Source of the DNA: Akkermansiaceae bacterium
GTDB lineage: Bacteria > Verrucomicrobiota > Verrucomicrobiia > Verrucomicrobiales > DEV007
NCBI GenBank assembly: GCA_024233005.1
Contig: JACKQE010000006.1
Location: forward strand, 124,001-188,000
DNA: 64,000 nucleotides
Direction of reading: 5' to 3'
In this document: one piece after another, positions 40,229-50,191 of the stretch
Layout of the letters: each line of letters begins with the position of its first letter
Position numbering within the stretch: position 1 is the stretch's first letter
Notes under the pieces: generated by a model
Seen by the model: the letters and a program-made list of their open reading frames with translations, nothing else
What the model was told of the DNA's origin: nothing
Databases searched by the model: none
Program-made: the position numbers and the translations under genes

Positions 40229-42661
40229 ATGACCGAAAATCACCGGACTCCCCACGCCACCCTGCCCGCGCCGCCCTTTTACCGCCATATCCCCATCGCG
40301 GCGCTCGATGGTGACGCACTCCTGAGCCTGAGCCGTCGCATGAAGCTCTCCCTGAGCCGGGAGGACATGCTGCAAGTGCAGGCCATTTTCACCGACTGGG
40401 GCCGTGAACCCACGGATGTGGAGTTGGAGGTCATCGCCCAGACCTGGAGCGAGCACTGCAAGCACCGCATTTTCGGCGCCACCATCACCCACACCGGACC
40501 GGAAGGGCCGGAGACGATCCGTTCGCTCTTCAAAACGTTCATCAAGGACATGAGTGAACGGGTCTTCGCGCGCAAGCCGGGGTTCGTGATCTCCGCCTTT
40601 CATGACAACGCGGGCTTCATCCGGCTGGACGACCGGCGGGCGGTGTGTCTCAAAGTCGAAACCCACAACCATCCCTCGGCCATCGAGCCCTATGCGGGGG
40701 CAAATACCGGCCTTGGCGGGGTGATCCGTGACATTCTCGGCGCAGGTCGCGGAGCCAAGCCGATCGGCTCGCTTGATGTCTTCTGCTTCGGTCCTCCCGA
40801 TGTCAGCCAGGCAGGCATTCGCGGTGATGACGTGATCCATCCCCTCGGCATCATGCGCGGAGTGGTCCGCGGGGTACGCGACTATGGCAACCGCATGGGT
40901 ATTCCCACCGTCTCGGGCGCCATCCAGTTCGACGACGCCTACATCTACAACCCGCTCGTTTTCTGCGGCACCGCCGGAGTGATCGCCATCAAGGACATTC
41001 CCAAAGAGGTCCTTCCGGGCCAGTTGATCATTGCGGTCGGCGGGCGCACGGGCCGCGATGGGCTGAAAGGAGCGACCTTTTCCTCGGCTGCCTTGGACAC
41101 CGACAGCCACGCGGAAGACCAACAGGCGGTGCAGATCGGCAATCCGATCGAGGAAAAAAAAGCGGCGGACTTCGTCCTCGCGGCCCGCGATGCCGGCCTG
41201 ATCGGTTTCATCACGGACTGCGGCGCGGGCGGTTTTTCCAGCGCCTGCGGGGAAATGCTCAGTGAAGGGGGCGGGGAAATCATTCTCGACAACGCCCCGT
41301 TGAAAGAACCCGGCCTCATCAGCTGGGAAGTGTTCATTTCCGAAAGCCAGGAGCGCATGGTCCTTTCGGCGACCCCGGAGCACCTGGAAGCGCTCCAGGC
41401 TCTGGCCGATCTTTATGAAACGGAACTGACGGTGCTCGGCAAGGCCGATGGATCCGGGATTTTGAAAGTGCGGCACCACGGTGAAATGGTCTGCGAACTC
41501 GACTGCGGAAGGCTCCACGACGCACCCGTCCGTCATCTGCGGGGACATTTCACCCTGCCCGCCGGTCTTCCCCTGGGAGGGGATCTACCCTGCGATCCTT
41601 CGGCGGACCTGCGGCGGATTCTCAGCGATTTCGCCGTGGTCTCCCGCGAGCCCATCATTCGCGAATACGACCACGAGGTGCAGGGCAACACGGTCTTGAA
41701 GCCGCTTGCCGGAGCTTCGGGCGACGCGCCGCAGGATGCCGCGGTGCTGCGCATCGATGGCAGCCACCGGCTCATGGCGATGACCCAGGCGCTCCTCCCG
41801 GAATGGGGCAAAACGGATCCCAAGGCCATGGGCCGGGCCTGCGTCGATGAATGCTTCCGTCAGTTGGTCGCGGCCGGGGCCGACCCGGACCGCATCGCGC
41901 TGCTGGACAATTTCTGTGTCGGCAATCCGGAAGATCCCGACACGCTGGGCGCGCTGGTCGAAAGTGTGAAAGGCCTCTCCGCGCTGGCCGAAGCCTACGG
42001 CGCTCCTTTCGTCTCCGGCAAGGACTCGTTCTACAACTACTTCGAAACCGATGACGGCCCCGTCTCGATCCCTCTCACGGTGCTGATCAGCGGCATGGGG
42101 ATTGTGGAGGATGCCTCCCATGTCACCGGAGCGTCCCTGCGGCGCCCCGACAGTGTCCTCTGCGTTCTCGGCACGACCTCGGCAGCGATGGGAGGCAGCA
42201 TTTTCGCCCGGACCAACCGCCACCCGGCCCTTCAGGTCGCCGACTTCGACCATGTCGCCGCTCTGGAACGCTACCGGCGCTACCATCAAGCCGTCACCCA
42301 GGGGTGGATCCTCTCGGCCCATGACATCGGTGAAGGTGGGCTGGCAGTGGCTCTCGCGGAAATGGCCTTTTCCGGCAAAGGGGGGATCGAAGTCTCGTTG
42401 GACTCCCTCCCGGTGGAAGGCACCGTCGGCCGGGCAGCCCGATTGTTCGCGGAAACGCCCGGACGCCTGATCCTTGAGGTCAGTCCCGGAAATCTGGACG
42501 CCCTCACTTCCCACTTCGCCGGCACTGCTTTCGCCACGATCGGTCGGGCCACGTCCGATCCTTCCCGGATGTGTGTCGACTGGGGGGATGAACGGGTATT
42601 GAATGAAGATCTGGCAGAGCTGAAATCGCTATGGAAAAACGGCCTCACGCCCTACTACTGA
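40229..42661 (+). CDS. purL: Phosphoribosylformylglycinamidine synthase subunit PurL
   Basis: Synthetase subunit of FGAM synthase, which converts FGAR to FGAM with ATP and the ammonia released by PurQ. The 810-residue product from the ATG at 40229 is of the short (PurLSQ) class. Visible landmarks: TWSEHCKHRIF at the N-terminus (the active-site His), VKVETHNHPSAIEPYAG-type stretch, FSSAALDTDS, DCGAGGFSSACGEM, and KDSFYNY. The start follows the leader element at the same spacing as in purC. The gene overlaps purQ by 31 bp, indicating translational coupling and probable equal synthesis of both subunits. Confidence 0.95.
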   Translation: MTENHRTPHATLPAPPFYRHIPIAALDGDALLSLSRRMKLSLSREDMLQVQAIFTDWGREPTDVELEVIAQTWSEHCKHRIFGATITHTGPEGPETIRSLFKTFIKDMSERVFARKPGFVISAFHDNAGFIRLDDRRAVCLKVETHNHPSAIEPYAGANTGLGGVIRDILGAGRGAKPIGSLDVFCFGPPDVSQAGIRGDDVIHPLGIMRGVVRGVRDYGNRMGIPTVSGAIQFDDAYIYNPLVFCGTAGVIAIKDIPKEVLPGQLIIAVGGRTGRDGLKGATFSSAALDTDSHAEDQQAVQIGNPIEEKKAADFVLAARDAGLIGFITDCGAGGFSSACGEMLSEGGGEIILDNAPLKEPGLISWEVFISESQERMVLSATPEHLEALQALADLYETELTVLGKADGSGILKVRHHGEMVCELDCGRLHDAPVRHLRGHFTLPAGLPLGGDLPCDPSADLRRILSDFAVVSREPIIREYDHEVQGNTVLKPLAGASGDAPQDAAVLRIDGSHRLMAMTQALLPEWGKTDPKAMGRACVDECFRQLVAAGADPDRIALLDNFCVGNPEDPDTLGALVESVKGLSALAEAYGAPFVSGKDSFYNYFETDDGPVSIPLTVLISGMGIVEDASHVTGASLRRPDSVLCVLGTTSAAMGGSIFARTNRHPALQVADFDHVAALERYRRYHQAVTQGWILSAHDIGEGGLAVALAEMAFSGKGGIEVSLDSLPVEGTVGRAARLFAETPGRLILEVSPGNLDALTSHFAGTAFATIGRATSDPSRMCVDWGDERVLNEDLAELKSLWKNGLTPYY

Positions 42662-43374
42662 AATACCCCGGCACGAACTGCGACGCTGAAACGGCGCGGG
42701 CTCTCGAGGCGACAGGATTTGCGACCACCATCCTCCCGGTGTCGCAGCTCGACCGTGACCACCTCGAAGGCGTCAGTCTGGTCGTCTTTTCCGGTGGCTT
42801 CAGCTACGGGGACTACATCATGTCGGGCCGGGTCGCCCGTCTTATCACCGAACAGCGCATCGCTTCGGCCCTCGAGGAGTTCCGGGACCGTGGAGGGTAC
42901 CTCCTCGGAATCTGTAACGGCTTCCAAATCCTGACCCAAATGGGACTGCTGCCTGCCGGAAGCCTGGTGCACAACACCTCGGGCCGGTTCCTCTGCCGCT
43001 GGGCCGGACTCGACAAACGGTCGGACGCCGCTCCTCTGTCCTTCCTCCCGGACCATTTCGAGCTTCCGGTTGCCCATGCCGAGGGTCGGTTTGTCACGGC
43101 CGATCCGGCCGACGCGGAGCGCTACCTAGCCGAAGGTCTGGCTCCGCTGACCTACACGGATGACATCAATGGGTCCTTTGCCGGCATCGCCGGACTGCAG
43201 GACAAAACCGGCCGGGTCTTCGGCCTCATGCCCCATCCGGAGCGCTTTCTGCACCGTGCCGACCATTACGATCCCGATTGGGACGGCGATGCGCAATGGG
43301 GCTGGGGTTACCACTTTTTCCGCTCCCTGCACGCCGCCGTGTCGGCTTCCTCCCCTGTCCCCTGCCCCGCATGA
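42631..43374 (+). CDS. purQ: Phosphoribosylformylglycinamidine synthase glutaminase subunit PurQ
   Basis: Class I glutamine amidotransferase that supplies ammonia to PurL. The 247-residue protein has the Cys nucleophile in LLGICNGFQILTQMGLLPAG, the FSGGFSYGDY region near the N-terminus, and the His-Glu pair in LMPHPERFLHR. Its start lies inside purL (31 bp overlap), and its stop overlaps purM by four bases. All catalytic residues are present. Confidence 0.95.
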   Translation: MEKRPHALLLKYPGTNCDAETARALEATGFATTILPVSQLDRDHLEGVSLVVFSGGFSYGDYIMSGRVARLITEQRIASALEEFRDRGGYLLGICNGFQILTQMGLLPAGSLVHNTSGRFLCRWAGLDKRSDAAPLSFLPDHFELPVAHAEGRFVTADPADAERYLAEGLAPLTYTDDINGSFAGIAGLQDKTGRVFGLMPHPERFLHRADHYDPDWDGDAQWGWGYHFFRSLHAAVSASSPVPCPA

Positions 43375-44363
43375 GTGAATTCACCTACAAAAACGCCGGT
43401 GTCGACATCCACGAAGCCGCGACCTTCGTCCACGACATCGGCGCGCTCAGAGCCCGCACCGAGGCGAAACGTCAGCTCATGCAGTCTTTCGGACTGTTTG
43501 CCGCCACCTATGACCTCTCCGGCTACCGCGAGCCTGTCATCGTGACCGGATGCGACGGCGTGGGAACAAAGCTGGAACTGCTGCTGCACCACGACCTGCT
43601 CGAGATCGCCGGAAAAGATCTTGTGGCGATGAATGTCAACGACGTCCTGACCACGGGCTGCGATCCGGTGATGTTCCTCGACTACCTGGGGATCAGCCAC
43701 ATCGACCGGTCCCGCATGGCCCGCCTCATCTCGGGCATGGTGGACTACCTCGAAAGCTGTGACTGCGTCCTCGCGGGCGGCGAAACCGCGGAAATGCCCG
43801 GCGTGGTTCCCGACGGATTCATCGAAATGTCCGGCTTCTGCATCGGCGCCGGGGAGAAGTCTGCCCTCGTTCAGCCGGAACGGGTGGCGCATGGTGACGT
43901 CCTGGTCGGTTACCCTTCGGACGGATTCCACGCCAATGGCTGGAGCCTGGTCCGCAAGGTGCTGGCTGCTTTTCCCGACGAATTCTCCACGGAGGAAATC
44001 ATCGCCCTGCTCGCGCCGACCCGACTTTACCATGATGTGACACGGGCCCTCCAGGCGGGGAGCGTCGACATTCGGGCCATGGCCCACATCACCGGTGGCG
44101 GCCTGCCGGAGAATCTCGGACGTCTTTTCCGTCCCGGCACCGGGGCCAGACTCAGCATTCCCGCGTGGGAACTCGGCGCGGTTCCCAAAGTGCTCCGACA
44201 CGTGCCTCAGGAGGATGCCTTGTGGACCTTCAACATGGGCTTTGGGTGGGTCGCCATCGTGCCTCCCGGAGATGCTGACGCCGCGGTCCGGTGCCATCCC
44301 GACGCGATCGTCCTTGGAGAAATCATCCCCGGCGACGGTGTCACGGTAGAAGTCAAACGTTAG
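43371..44363 (+). CDS. purM: Phosphoribosylformylglycinamidine cyclo-ligase
   Basis: AIR synthetase: closes the imidazole ring of FGAM with ATP to give AIR. The 330-residue product starts at the ATG overlapping the purQ stop (ATGA, 43371-43374). Motifs: TGCDGVGTKLELL, DLVAMNVNDVLTTGCDP, LAGGETAEMPGVVPDGF, GYPSDGFHANGWSLV and HITGGGLPENLGRLF. Both the N-terminal dimer core and the C-terminal ATP-binding half are complete. It lies 30 bp upstream of purF. Confidence 0.95.
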   Translation: MSEFTYKNAGVDIHEAATFVHDIGALRARTEAKRQLMQSFGLFAATYDLSGYREPVIVTGCDGVGTKLELLLHHDLLEIAGKDLVAMNVNDVLTTGCDPVMFLDYLGISHIDRSRMARLISGMVDYLESCDCVLAGGETAEMPGVVPDGFIEMSGFCIGAGEKSALVQPERVAHGDVLVGYPSDGFHANGWSLVRKVLAAFPDEFSTEEIIALLAPTRLYHDVTRALQAGSVDIRAMAHITGGGLPENLGRLFRPGTGARLSIPAWELGAVPKVLRHVPQEDALWTFNMGFGWVAIVPPGDADAAVRCHPDAIVLGEIIPGDGVTVEVKR

Positions 44364-44393
44364 CACCGGTCTTTTTTTCCGCCGCCCTCCCTC

Positions 44394-46316
44394 ATGAGCG
44401 ATCCCATCCACCACGAGTGCGGCCTGGCCCTGATCCGGCTCAAGAAGCCTCTGGCCTACTTCCATGAAAAGTATGGCTCCGCCCTTTGGGGACTGAACAA
44501 GCTCTACCAGATCATGGAGAAGGAGCACAACCGGGGCCAGGATGGCGTCGGCATCGGGTGCTGCAAGCTGGATCCCGACATTGGCCAGCCTTACCTGTTC
44601 CGGGAACGCAGCGCCAAGCGTGACTCTCTGAACAAGGTCATGGAGGAGATCTTTGACCAGTATGACAAACTGGTGCGCCGCAAAGAAATCGACCCCTCGG
44701 ACCCGGTCAGTGTGAAACGGAATTTCGATTTTGCGGGTGAGATCCTGATGGGGCATCTGCGCTACGGCACTTCCGGCAGGTTCGGCGAGGGGGGCTGCCA
44801 TCCCTATCTGCGGCGAACCAACTGGCCGACGAAAACGCTCATGGTTCTGGGCAATTTCAACATGACCAATGCCCGGGATCTGAACCACCACCTGATCAAC
44901 CGGGGGCAGCATCCCGTGTATGGCACGGACACCCAGACTGTGCTGGAGGAGATCGGCTTCCACCTCGACGAAGCCCACGACGCCATCTACCGGCGGGAAC
45001 GCGACCGGCTGGAAGGCAAGGAAATTCCCGCGATCATTTCCAAGGAACTCGACCTCTACCGCATTCTTGGCAAATCAGCCGACATCTGGGACGGTGGCTA
45101 CGCCATCGCCGGGGCGGTCGGCAACGGGGACGCCTTTGTTCTCCGGGACCCCAATGGAATCCGCCCCTGCCACTATTATGAGAATGACGAGTTGATTGCC
45201 TTCGCCTCCGAGCGGGTGCCATTGATGACGGTGTTTGACACTGACATCAGCCAGGTCCATGAACTGCCCCGGGGATGCGCCGCGGTGATGAAGCACACCG
45301 GGGAAATCACGATCAAGCCATTCACCCCCAAACGGGCTTTGCGGCCCTGCTCCTTTGAGAGAATCTACTTCTCCCGGGGCAATGATCCCGACATCTACGC
45401 GGAGCGCAAGAAACTCGGCGATCTGCTGGTGCCCCAGGTACTCCAAACCATCGGAAACGACCTCGAAAACACCGTTTTCAGCTTTGTTCCCAACACCGCC
45501 GAGATCGCCTACCACGGCCTGATGGACGGTCTGCGCCGTTTCCGCAGGGATGAAGTGAAACGCTCCATCCAGGAGGCGGTCCGCCGTGGGGATCTCGATG
45601 AAAGCCGGCTCGATGACCTCATCCTCCGCAACTGGCCACGCGGGGAAAAGATCGCCCACAAGGATGTCAAGGCTCGCACCTTCATCACCCAGGAAAAAAA
45701 CCGCGGACGCATGGTGTCCCTCTCCTACGACATCACCTATGGAGTCATGAAACCGGGCGACAATCTGGTCATCATTGACGACTCCATTGTCCGGGGCACC
45801 ACCCTGCGCAACTCCATCATCCGCATTCTCTCACGGACCCAGCCGAAGTCGATCACCGTCCTTTCCACGGCCCCCCAGATCCGCTACCCCGATTGTTACG
45901 GCATCGACATGGCCGAGTTCCGGAAATTCATCGCCTTCGAAGCGGTGTTGAATCTCATCGACAAGCGGCACATGCGGCCGTTTGTCCGGCAGATATACAA
46001 CGAGTGCGTGGCAGAGTTGAAAAAACCGGTCGGAGAAATGCGCAACTGCGTCAAAGCCTTCTACGCACCCTTCACCAACGAGGAAGTTTCGGCCGAGATC
46101 GCCCGCATGATTCTGCCCGAAGAGATTCCCTGGTCGGGACCAGTCAATGTCATTTTCCAGACCGTGGAAAACCTGCATCGTGCCATTCCGGTCCACAACG
46201 GAGACTGGTATTTCAGTGGAGATTATCCCACTCCCGGCGGATTCAAAATCGTCAACCAGAGCTTTCTGGATGCCATCGACGAGCGCCCCGGACGGCCCTA
46301 CGATGTGATGCTGTGA
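44394..46316 (+). CDS. purF: Amidophosphoribosyltransferase, long Bacteroidetes-type
   Basis: First committed enzyme of purine synthesis: PRPP plus glutamine to phosphoribosylamine. The 640-residue protein has an N-terminal glutamine amidotransferase class II domain whose Cys nucleophile is Cys9 (MSDPIHHECGLALIRL), implying removal of an eight-residue propeptide, then EKEHNRGQDGVGIGC. The phosphoribosyltransferase domain carries the PRPP motif VIIDDSIVRGTTLRNS near residue 456. Length and N-terminus match the long variant of Bacteroidetes rather than the 500-residue E. coli form. Last gene of the purine cluster; no terminator is obvious. Confidence 0.92.
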   Translation: MSDPIHHECGLALIRLKKPLAYFHEKYGSALWGLNKLYQIMEKEHNRGQDGVGIGCCKLDPDIGQPYLFRERSAKRDSLNKVMEEIFDQYDKLVRRKEIDPSDPVSVKRNFDFAGEILMGHLRYGTSGRFGEGGCHPYLRRTNWPTKTLMVLGNFNMTNARDLNHHLINRGQHPVYGTDTQTVLEEIGFHLDEAHDAIYRRERDRLEGKEIPAIISKELDLYRILGKSADIWDGGYAIAGAVGNGDAFVLRDPNGIRPCHYYENDELIAFASERVPLMTVFDTDISQVHELPRGCAAVMKHTGEITIKPFTPKRALRPCSFERIYFSRGNDPDIYAERKKLGDLLVPQVLQTIGNDLENTVFSFVPNTAEIAYHGLMDGLRRFRRDEVKRSIQEAVRRGDLDESRLDDLILRNWPRGEKIAHKDVKARTFITQEKNRGRMVSLSYDITYGVMKPGDNLVIIDDSIVRGTTLRNSIIRILSRTQPKSITVLSTAPQIRYPDCYGIDMAEFRKFIAFEAVLNLIDKRHMRPFVRQIYNECVAELKKPVGEMRNCVKAFYAPFTNEEVSAEIARMILPEEIPWSGPVNVIFQTVENLHRAIPVHNGDWYFSGDYPTPGGFKIVNQSFLDAIDERPGRPYDVML

Positions 46317-46656
46317 ACCCCCACCGGTTCAGGACTGCAGCGCCAGGGGGACGCAGATCCTGATTTTGCCACACTGGGCTAGCGCGTTTGGCTTAGGAGG
46401 AGGAGGGCACAGCCCTTTGCGGCTGGCGAATTCAAAGGTCGGATTACCATAGGTGGCGTGTCGGTGGCTTCCTGGCTTTTCGGATGGAGCCGGGACCCGA
46501 TCAGGATGGTGGGATTCATCCTGGTTGAGCCAGGGAGGATCCCCACCAGTGCCAAGGCGCCCACCAGGGAAGGCTGACCCCAACGGGAAACACCCGGCAC
46601 AGGAAATTGGGAAAGGCTCATTGCCAGCCCTTCCCAAATGTGCTTCACTGCTTTTC
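46317..46656. other. Non-coding gap with a strong inverted repeat
   Basis: A 340-bp stretch after purF with no convincing gene; an open frame from 46453 continues into the next gene but has no start context or protein-like sequence. It contains an inverted repeat, TTGGGAAAGGCT (46607-46618) and AGCCCTTCCCAA (46626-46637), with 11 of 12 pairs and a seven-base loop, 20 bp upstream of the next start. There is no T-run, so it may be an operator or mRNA leader hairpin. Confidence 0.5.
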
Positions 46657-47190
46657 ATGATCCCCCCTCCCATGCCCCGGTTGTTGGTGCCGGTACTGCT
46701 GGGGTGTTTGCTGGCTGTTCCGTCCTTGCGGAGCGCCGACGGAACGCCCGCACCGGTCCTGAAAGCCTCCCAAACCGAAGCCCTGGAAGCCCTCGACGGG
46801 AAGCGTGCCATTGTCCTGGGACGGGTCCGTGAAGCCCGCAAGACCCCCTCCGGTATCAACAAGATTGCCTTTGAGGACGCCGAGTTCGAACTCGTCACCT
46901 TCAAAAGTGATCTCGCCGCCTTCCGAGACGGGGAGCCCGCCGATCTTTTCGCGGGAAAAATCCTGCGTGTCAGCGGTGTCATCACACTCTACCGCGGGAA
47001 ACCCCAAATCAAGCTGACCGAGCCCTCCATGGTCGAGATCATCGACAGCGACGAGGTTCCCGAGCCCCCCCCGCCGGTCGCGGCGGAAGCCAGGCCGGTT
47101 GCGGAGGCCGCACCAGCTGCCGCTGCGACCAAGGAAATTGCAGCGGAAAAGCCCCGCCCTCCGGTGGATTGGCGGCTCTATTTCAAGTGA
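46657..47190 (+). CDS. Exported OB-fold-like protein
   Basis: A 177-residue exported protein from the ATG at 46657 (or the ATG at 46672, which gives MPRLLVPVLLGCLLAVPSLR as the signal peptide). The domain at about 35-125 has the strand pattern of OB-fold nucleic-acid-binding or sugar-binding modules: DGKRAIVLGRVREARKTPSG, NKIAFEDAEFELVTF and KILRVSGVITLYRGKPQIKL. An Ala/Pro/Glu-rich tail (130-177) follows. Exported OB-fold proteins of this type occur in PVC bacteria with no known partner. It is convergent with the ThuA-domain gene. Confidence 0.68.
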   Translation: MIPPPMPRLLVPVLLGCLLAVPSLRSADGTPAPVLKASQTEALEALDGKRAIVLGRVREARKTPSGINKIAFEDAEFELVTFKSDLAAFRDGEPADLFAGKILRVSGVITLYRGKPQIKLTEPSMVEIIDSDEVPEPPPPVAAEARPVAEAAPAAAATKEIAAEKPRPPVDWRLYFK

Positions 47191-47242
47191 CCCGATGCCT
47201 CGCGCGGCACCGGGCGGCACCGGATGACCTGAAGACTCTGGA

Positions 47243-48112
47243 TCACTTTCCGTAGCCACCGGCGGGAGTGCCGTCATCCTTGAGATGAACGGTCGCCCAC
47301 AGAATGCCACGGGTGACGAGGTCAAGGTAGCGCGCATCTCCGACGGTCTCGTTGTTGTGACCGATCGTGGTGCTGAAAATGCGGGTGTTGTTCGGACCGT
47401 AAAGATTGGTCCACGCCACCACCGAAGTGACTTCCTTGCCTTTGGCATTCGGATCGGCCGGCTCGCCTTTTTTGGGTTTGGGCATCTGGATCTGGACCCC
47501 GGTGGCCAGAGGCTTGGCGGAATCGAAGATCTGGATGTTGTTGTAAAGCTCCTCATTGATAGTCTGCCAGTCGGCCATCCCCTTGGTGATGGAGTGGGAG
47601 TTGCCTTTGAAGCTGATCGAAATCGGAGCCTGGGGGCCGTGTCCGGTGGATTGGAGCCCGATCATTTCATACCAGCCAGCATTGTCGTCTCCGAGTTTGA
47701 CCGCTTCCCGGAAATTGCCCCAGCGGTAGCAGTGCATCGCGCAGTGGAGGTTCACTGCCGGAATGCCGCTGCGGTGGGCATCGAGAATGCGCTTCACGTA
47801 CTCCGGATCGGTGATGTCGGCCGAGCATTCATCATGGATGACGACATCGTAGCCCTTGGCCCAGTCGGCGGAGGCATATTTGGGGAACGTCGCCTTGGTG
47901 GTTTTGTCCGGGTTGAACTCAATATCCACCTCGGCATGAATGCGGGCTTCGATTCCCTCTTTGAGCAACTTGGTCTGGGTCGCATAGTCGTGGCAACAGC
48001 CACCGGCCACGAGGAGAACGCGGAGGGGTTTCGGGGCATCGGCGGCCTGGGCGAAAAGCCAACCGCCGAACGTGGCCACGGCAATGAAGAGTGGGAGGAG
48101 GGATTTTTTCAT
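47243..48112 (-). CDS. Exported ThuA-domain protein
   Basis: A 289-residue protein from the ATG at 48112 with signal peptide MKKSLLPLFIAVATFGGWLF (then AQAADA). The ThuA (class I glutamine-amidotransferase-like) domain is recognised from LRVLLVAGGCCHDYATQTKL, VVIHDECSADITD, VNLHCAMHCYRW and the tail NTRIFSTTIGHNNETVGDAR. ThuA proteins in other bacteria act in disaccharide (trehalose/maltitol) use, and PVC exported versions are numerous. It is divergent from the ABC-F gene (144 bp) and convergent with the OB-fold gene. Confidence 0.88.
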   Translation of the reverse strand: MKKSLLPLFIAVATFGGWLFAQAADAPKPLRVLLVAGGCCHDYATQTKLLKEGIEARIHAEVDIEFNPDKTTKATFPKYASADWAKGYDVVIHDECSADITDPEYVKRILDAHRSGIPAVNLHCAMHCYRWGNFREAVKLGDDNAGWYEMIGLQSTGHGPQAPISISFKGNSHSITKGMADWQTINEELYNNIQIFDSAKPLATGVQIQMPKPKKGEPADPNAKGKEVTSVVAWTNLYGPNNTRIFSTTIGHNNETVGDARYLDLVTRGILWATVHLKDDGTPAGGYGK

Positions 48113-48256
48113 GGTTTCAGTTTGAGTGATATACGCACGATCCCGCCCCGGAGTCGAGCCGGAAAGAGGCCGCAGATGCGCTGGGAGCATGGAAGGAGGT
48201 GCTCCATCGCGGCATTCGCGCTTGTTCCGGCGGCTTTTGCGGCCATGCTCTCCGCC

Positions 48257-50191
48257 ATGTCTGTCCCCACCACTGCCACACTCGTCTCCGCGAAGGATCT
48301 TTGCCTCCAGTTCGGACTGCAGCGGGTCTTTGACAATGCCACCATGGCCATCCATGAGGGGGAGAAACTCGGTCTGGTGGGGCGCAATGGATCAGGAAAG
48401 AGTTCCCTTCTCAAAATCCTCGCCGGCGAAGAACAGCCTGACAGCGGGGTCGTGGCACGACGGAACGGCCTGATCACCGGCTACCTCGCGCAGGAATTCA
48501 CCCTCGATGAGCAGGCCACCGTCTTCGCCAATGTGCGAGACGGCGGGGGCGACCTCGTCGCTCTGATCGATCGCTACGAACGTGGCGACGTCCATGGCTC
48601 GGAGGAGGAGGCTCTTCTGCATGAGATCCAAGCCCGCGACGGCTGGACCTTGGAGACCCGCATTGCCACCGCGATGCGCGAGCTCTCCCTGCCACCCGGC
48701 GACCGGCTGGTCGGAAACCTTTCCGGCGGAGAGAAACGCCGCGTCGCTCTGGCCCGCACGCTCATTTCCCAACCGCAGTTGCTCATTCTCGACGAGCCCA
48801 CCAACCACCTCGACGCGGAATCCATCCTCTGGCTGGAAACCTATCTCCAGCAGTTCATGGGAGCGGTCCTCTTTGTCTCCCATGACCGCTATTTCCTCGA
48901 CCGGATCGCCACCCGGATCCTTGAGATCGACGACTCTCGCATCTACAGTCACCCCGGAAATTACACGGCTTACCTCGAATCAAAAGCCCTCCGCGACTCC
49001 ATCGAAGCCAACCAGGAGCGCCGCCGCCAGAGCTACCTGCGCCATGAGTTGGAGTTCGTCCGGGCCGGGGTGCGGGCCCAGCGCAGCAAGGCGCGGACCC
49101 GCCTCGACACTTACGAACGCATAGCCGCCGAGTCCGGCCCGGAGGCGGAGTTGGTGATGGATCTGATTCTTCCCCCACCGCCACCATTGGCGAATGTGGT
49201 GGTCGATGCCGTCGGGGTGGGGATCAAGATCGGAGACCGGTGGCTTTTCGACGGGTTGGACCTCAGTTTCGAGCCCGGCACCTGCACCGGCATCATCGGG
49301 CGCAACGGCTTGGGCAAAACCACCCTGCTGCGGCTTCTCATGGGCGAGCAGCCCCCCACCGAGGGCCGGGTCGCGATCGGAAAGCGCACCGTCTTCAATT
49401 ATGTCGATCAGCAGCGGCTGCTCCTCGATGCGGAACGCTCGGTGATGGACGAGGTCTCCGACGGCAGCGAATATGTCAGCTTCGGCGGGGAAAAACTGCA
49501 TGTCCGGACCTATCTGAAACGGTTCCTCTTCACTGACGAACGCTGCACCATGCGCGTTCGGGAGCTCAGCGGAGGGGAGCAGAACCGGGTCCTCCTCGCA
49601 AAGATCCTGCGACGCGGCGGCAATTTCCTGATCCTCGATGAACCGACCAATGATCTCGACCTCCAGACCATGCAGGTGCTGGAGGAAGCGGTCCTTGGTT
49701 TCGGCGGCTGCGTGGTGGTGGTCAGCCATGACCGCTGGTTCCTCGACCGCGTGTGCGACCGCATCCTCGCCTTCGAGGGCGGGGGACGCCTTCATCTCTG
49801 TGCCGGGAATTACAGTTATTACCAGGAGAAACGGGGCCGCCATGCGGTGGCGGAGTTGCAGGCCCTCGCTCCCCCAGATCCCAAAAAAGCCCGGACGGCC
49901 GCCATCGTGGAACCCCCGAAGGAGTCTCCGGTGAAAAAAGTACGCAAGCTCTCACAGAAGGAGATGCGGGAGTTGGAGGCGTTGGAGGGAGACATCGCAA
50001 CCCAAGAGGCCTCCTTGGCGGCATGGGAGGCGGAACTGCACGATCCCGCTTTCTATACCCGGCCCGGAGCGGATGCCAAGGCTCAGACCACACGCATCGC
50101 GGAGGGTCACCGAGCCCTGGAGACGCTCCTCGAGCGCTGGACCGTGCTGGAGGACATCCGGGCGTCCTGGGAGGCCCGGGAAGAAGGCTGA
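48257..50191 (+). CDS. ABC-F family ATPase (Uup-like)
   Basis: A 644-residue soluble protein with two ATP-binding cassettes and no membrane segments. The first has Walker A LVGRNGSGKSSLL, signature LSGGEKRRVALARTL and Walker B LLILDEPTNHLD; the second has IIGRNGLGKTTLL, LSGGEQNRVLLAKIL and FLILDEPTNDLDLQT. The inter-domain linker (RRRQSYLRHELEFVRAG) and the C-terminal coiled coil (KKVRKLSQKEMRELEALEGD) match Uup, which acts on ribosomes and DNA-branched structures. The ATG at 48257 gives a normal N-terminus; the frame is open much farther upstream without protein-like content. Confidence 0.92.
   Translation: MSVPTTATLVSAKDLCLQFGLQRVFDNATMAIHEGEKLGLVGRNGSGKSSLLKILAGEEQPDSGVVARRNGLITGYLAQEFTLDEQATVFANVRDGGGDLVALIDRYERGDVHGSEEEALLHEIQARDGWTLETRIATAMRELSLPPGDRLVGNLSGGEKRRVALARTLISQPQLLILDEPTNHLDAESILWLETYLQQFMGAVLFVSHDRYFLDRIATRILEIDDSRIYSHPGNYTAYLESKALRDSIEANQERRRQSYLRHELEFVRAGVRAQRSKARTRLDTYERIAAESGPEAELVMDLILPPPPPLANVVVDAVGVGIKIGDRWLFDGLDLSFEPGTCTGIIGRNGLGKTTLLRLLMGEQPPTEGRVAIGKRTVFNYVDQQRLLLDAERSVMDEVSDGSEYVSFGGEKLHVRTYLKRFLFTDERCTMRVRELSGGEQNRVLLAKILRRGGNFLILDEPTNDLDLQTMQVLEEAVLGFGGCVVVVSHDRWFLDRVCDRILAFEGGGRLHLCAGNYSYYQEKRGRHAVAELQALAPPDPKKARTAAIVEPPKESPVKKVRKLSQKEMRELEALEGDIATQEASLAAWEAELHDPAFYTRPGADAKAQTTRIAEGHRALETLLERWTVLEDIRASWEAREEG

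Noticed and set aside
39974..41548. Minus-strand open frame (524 codons) opposite purL
   Set aside because: Antisense to a certain enzyme, with no protein family signal.
43308..44978. Long minus-strand open frame (556 codons) opposite purM and purF
   Set aside because: It crosses two certain enzymes on the other strand and reads as low-complexity; no start context or motif.
46453..46656. Longer N-terminus of the OB-fold protein
   Set aside because: The extra 68 codons are unlike protein and would place the signal peptide internally.
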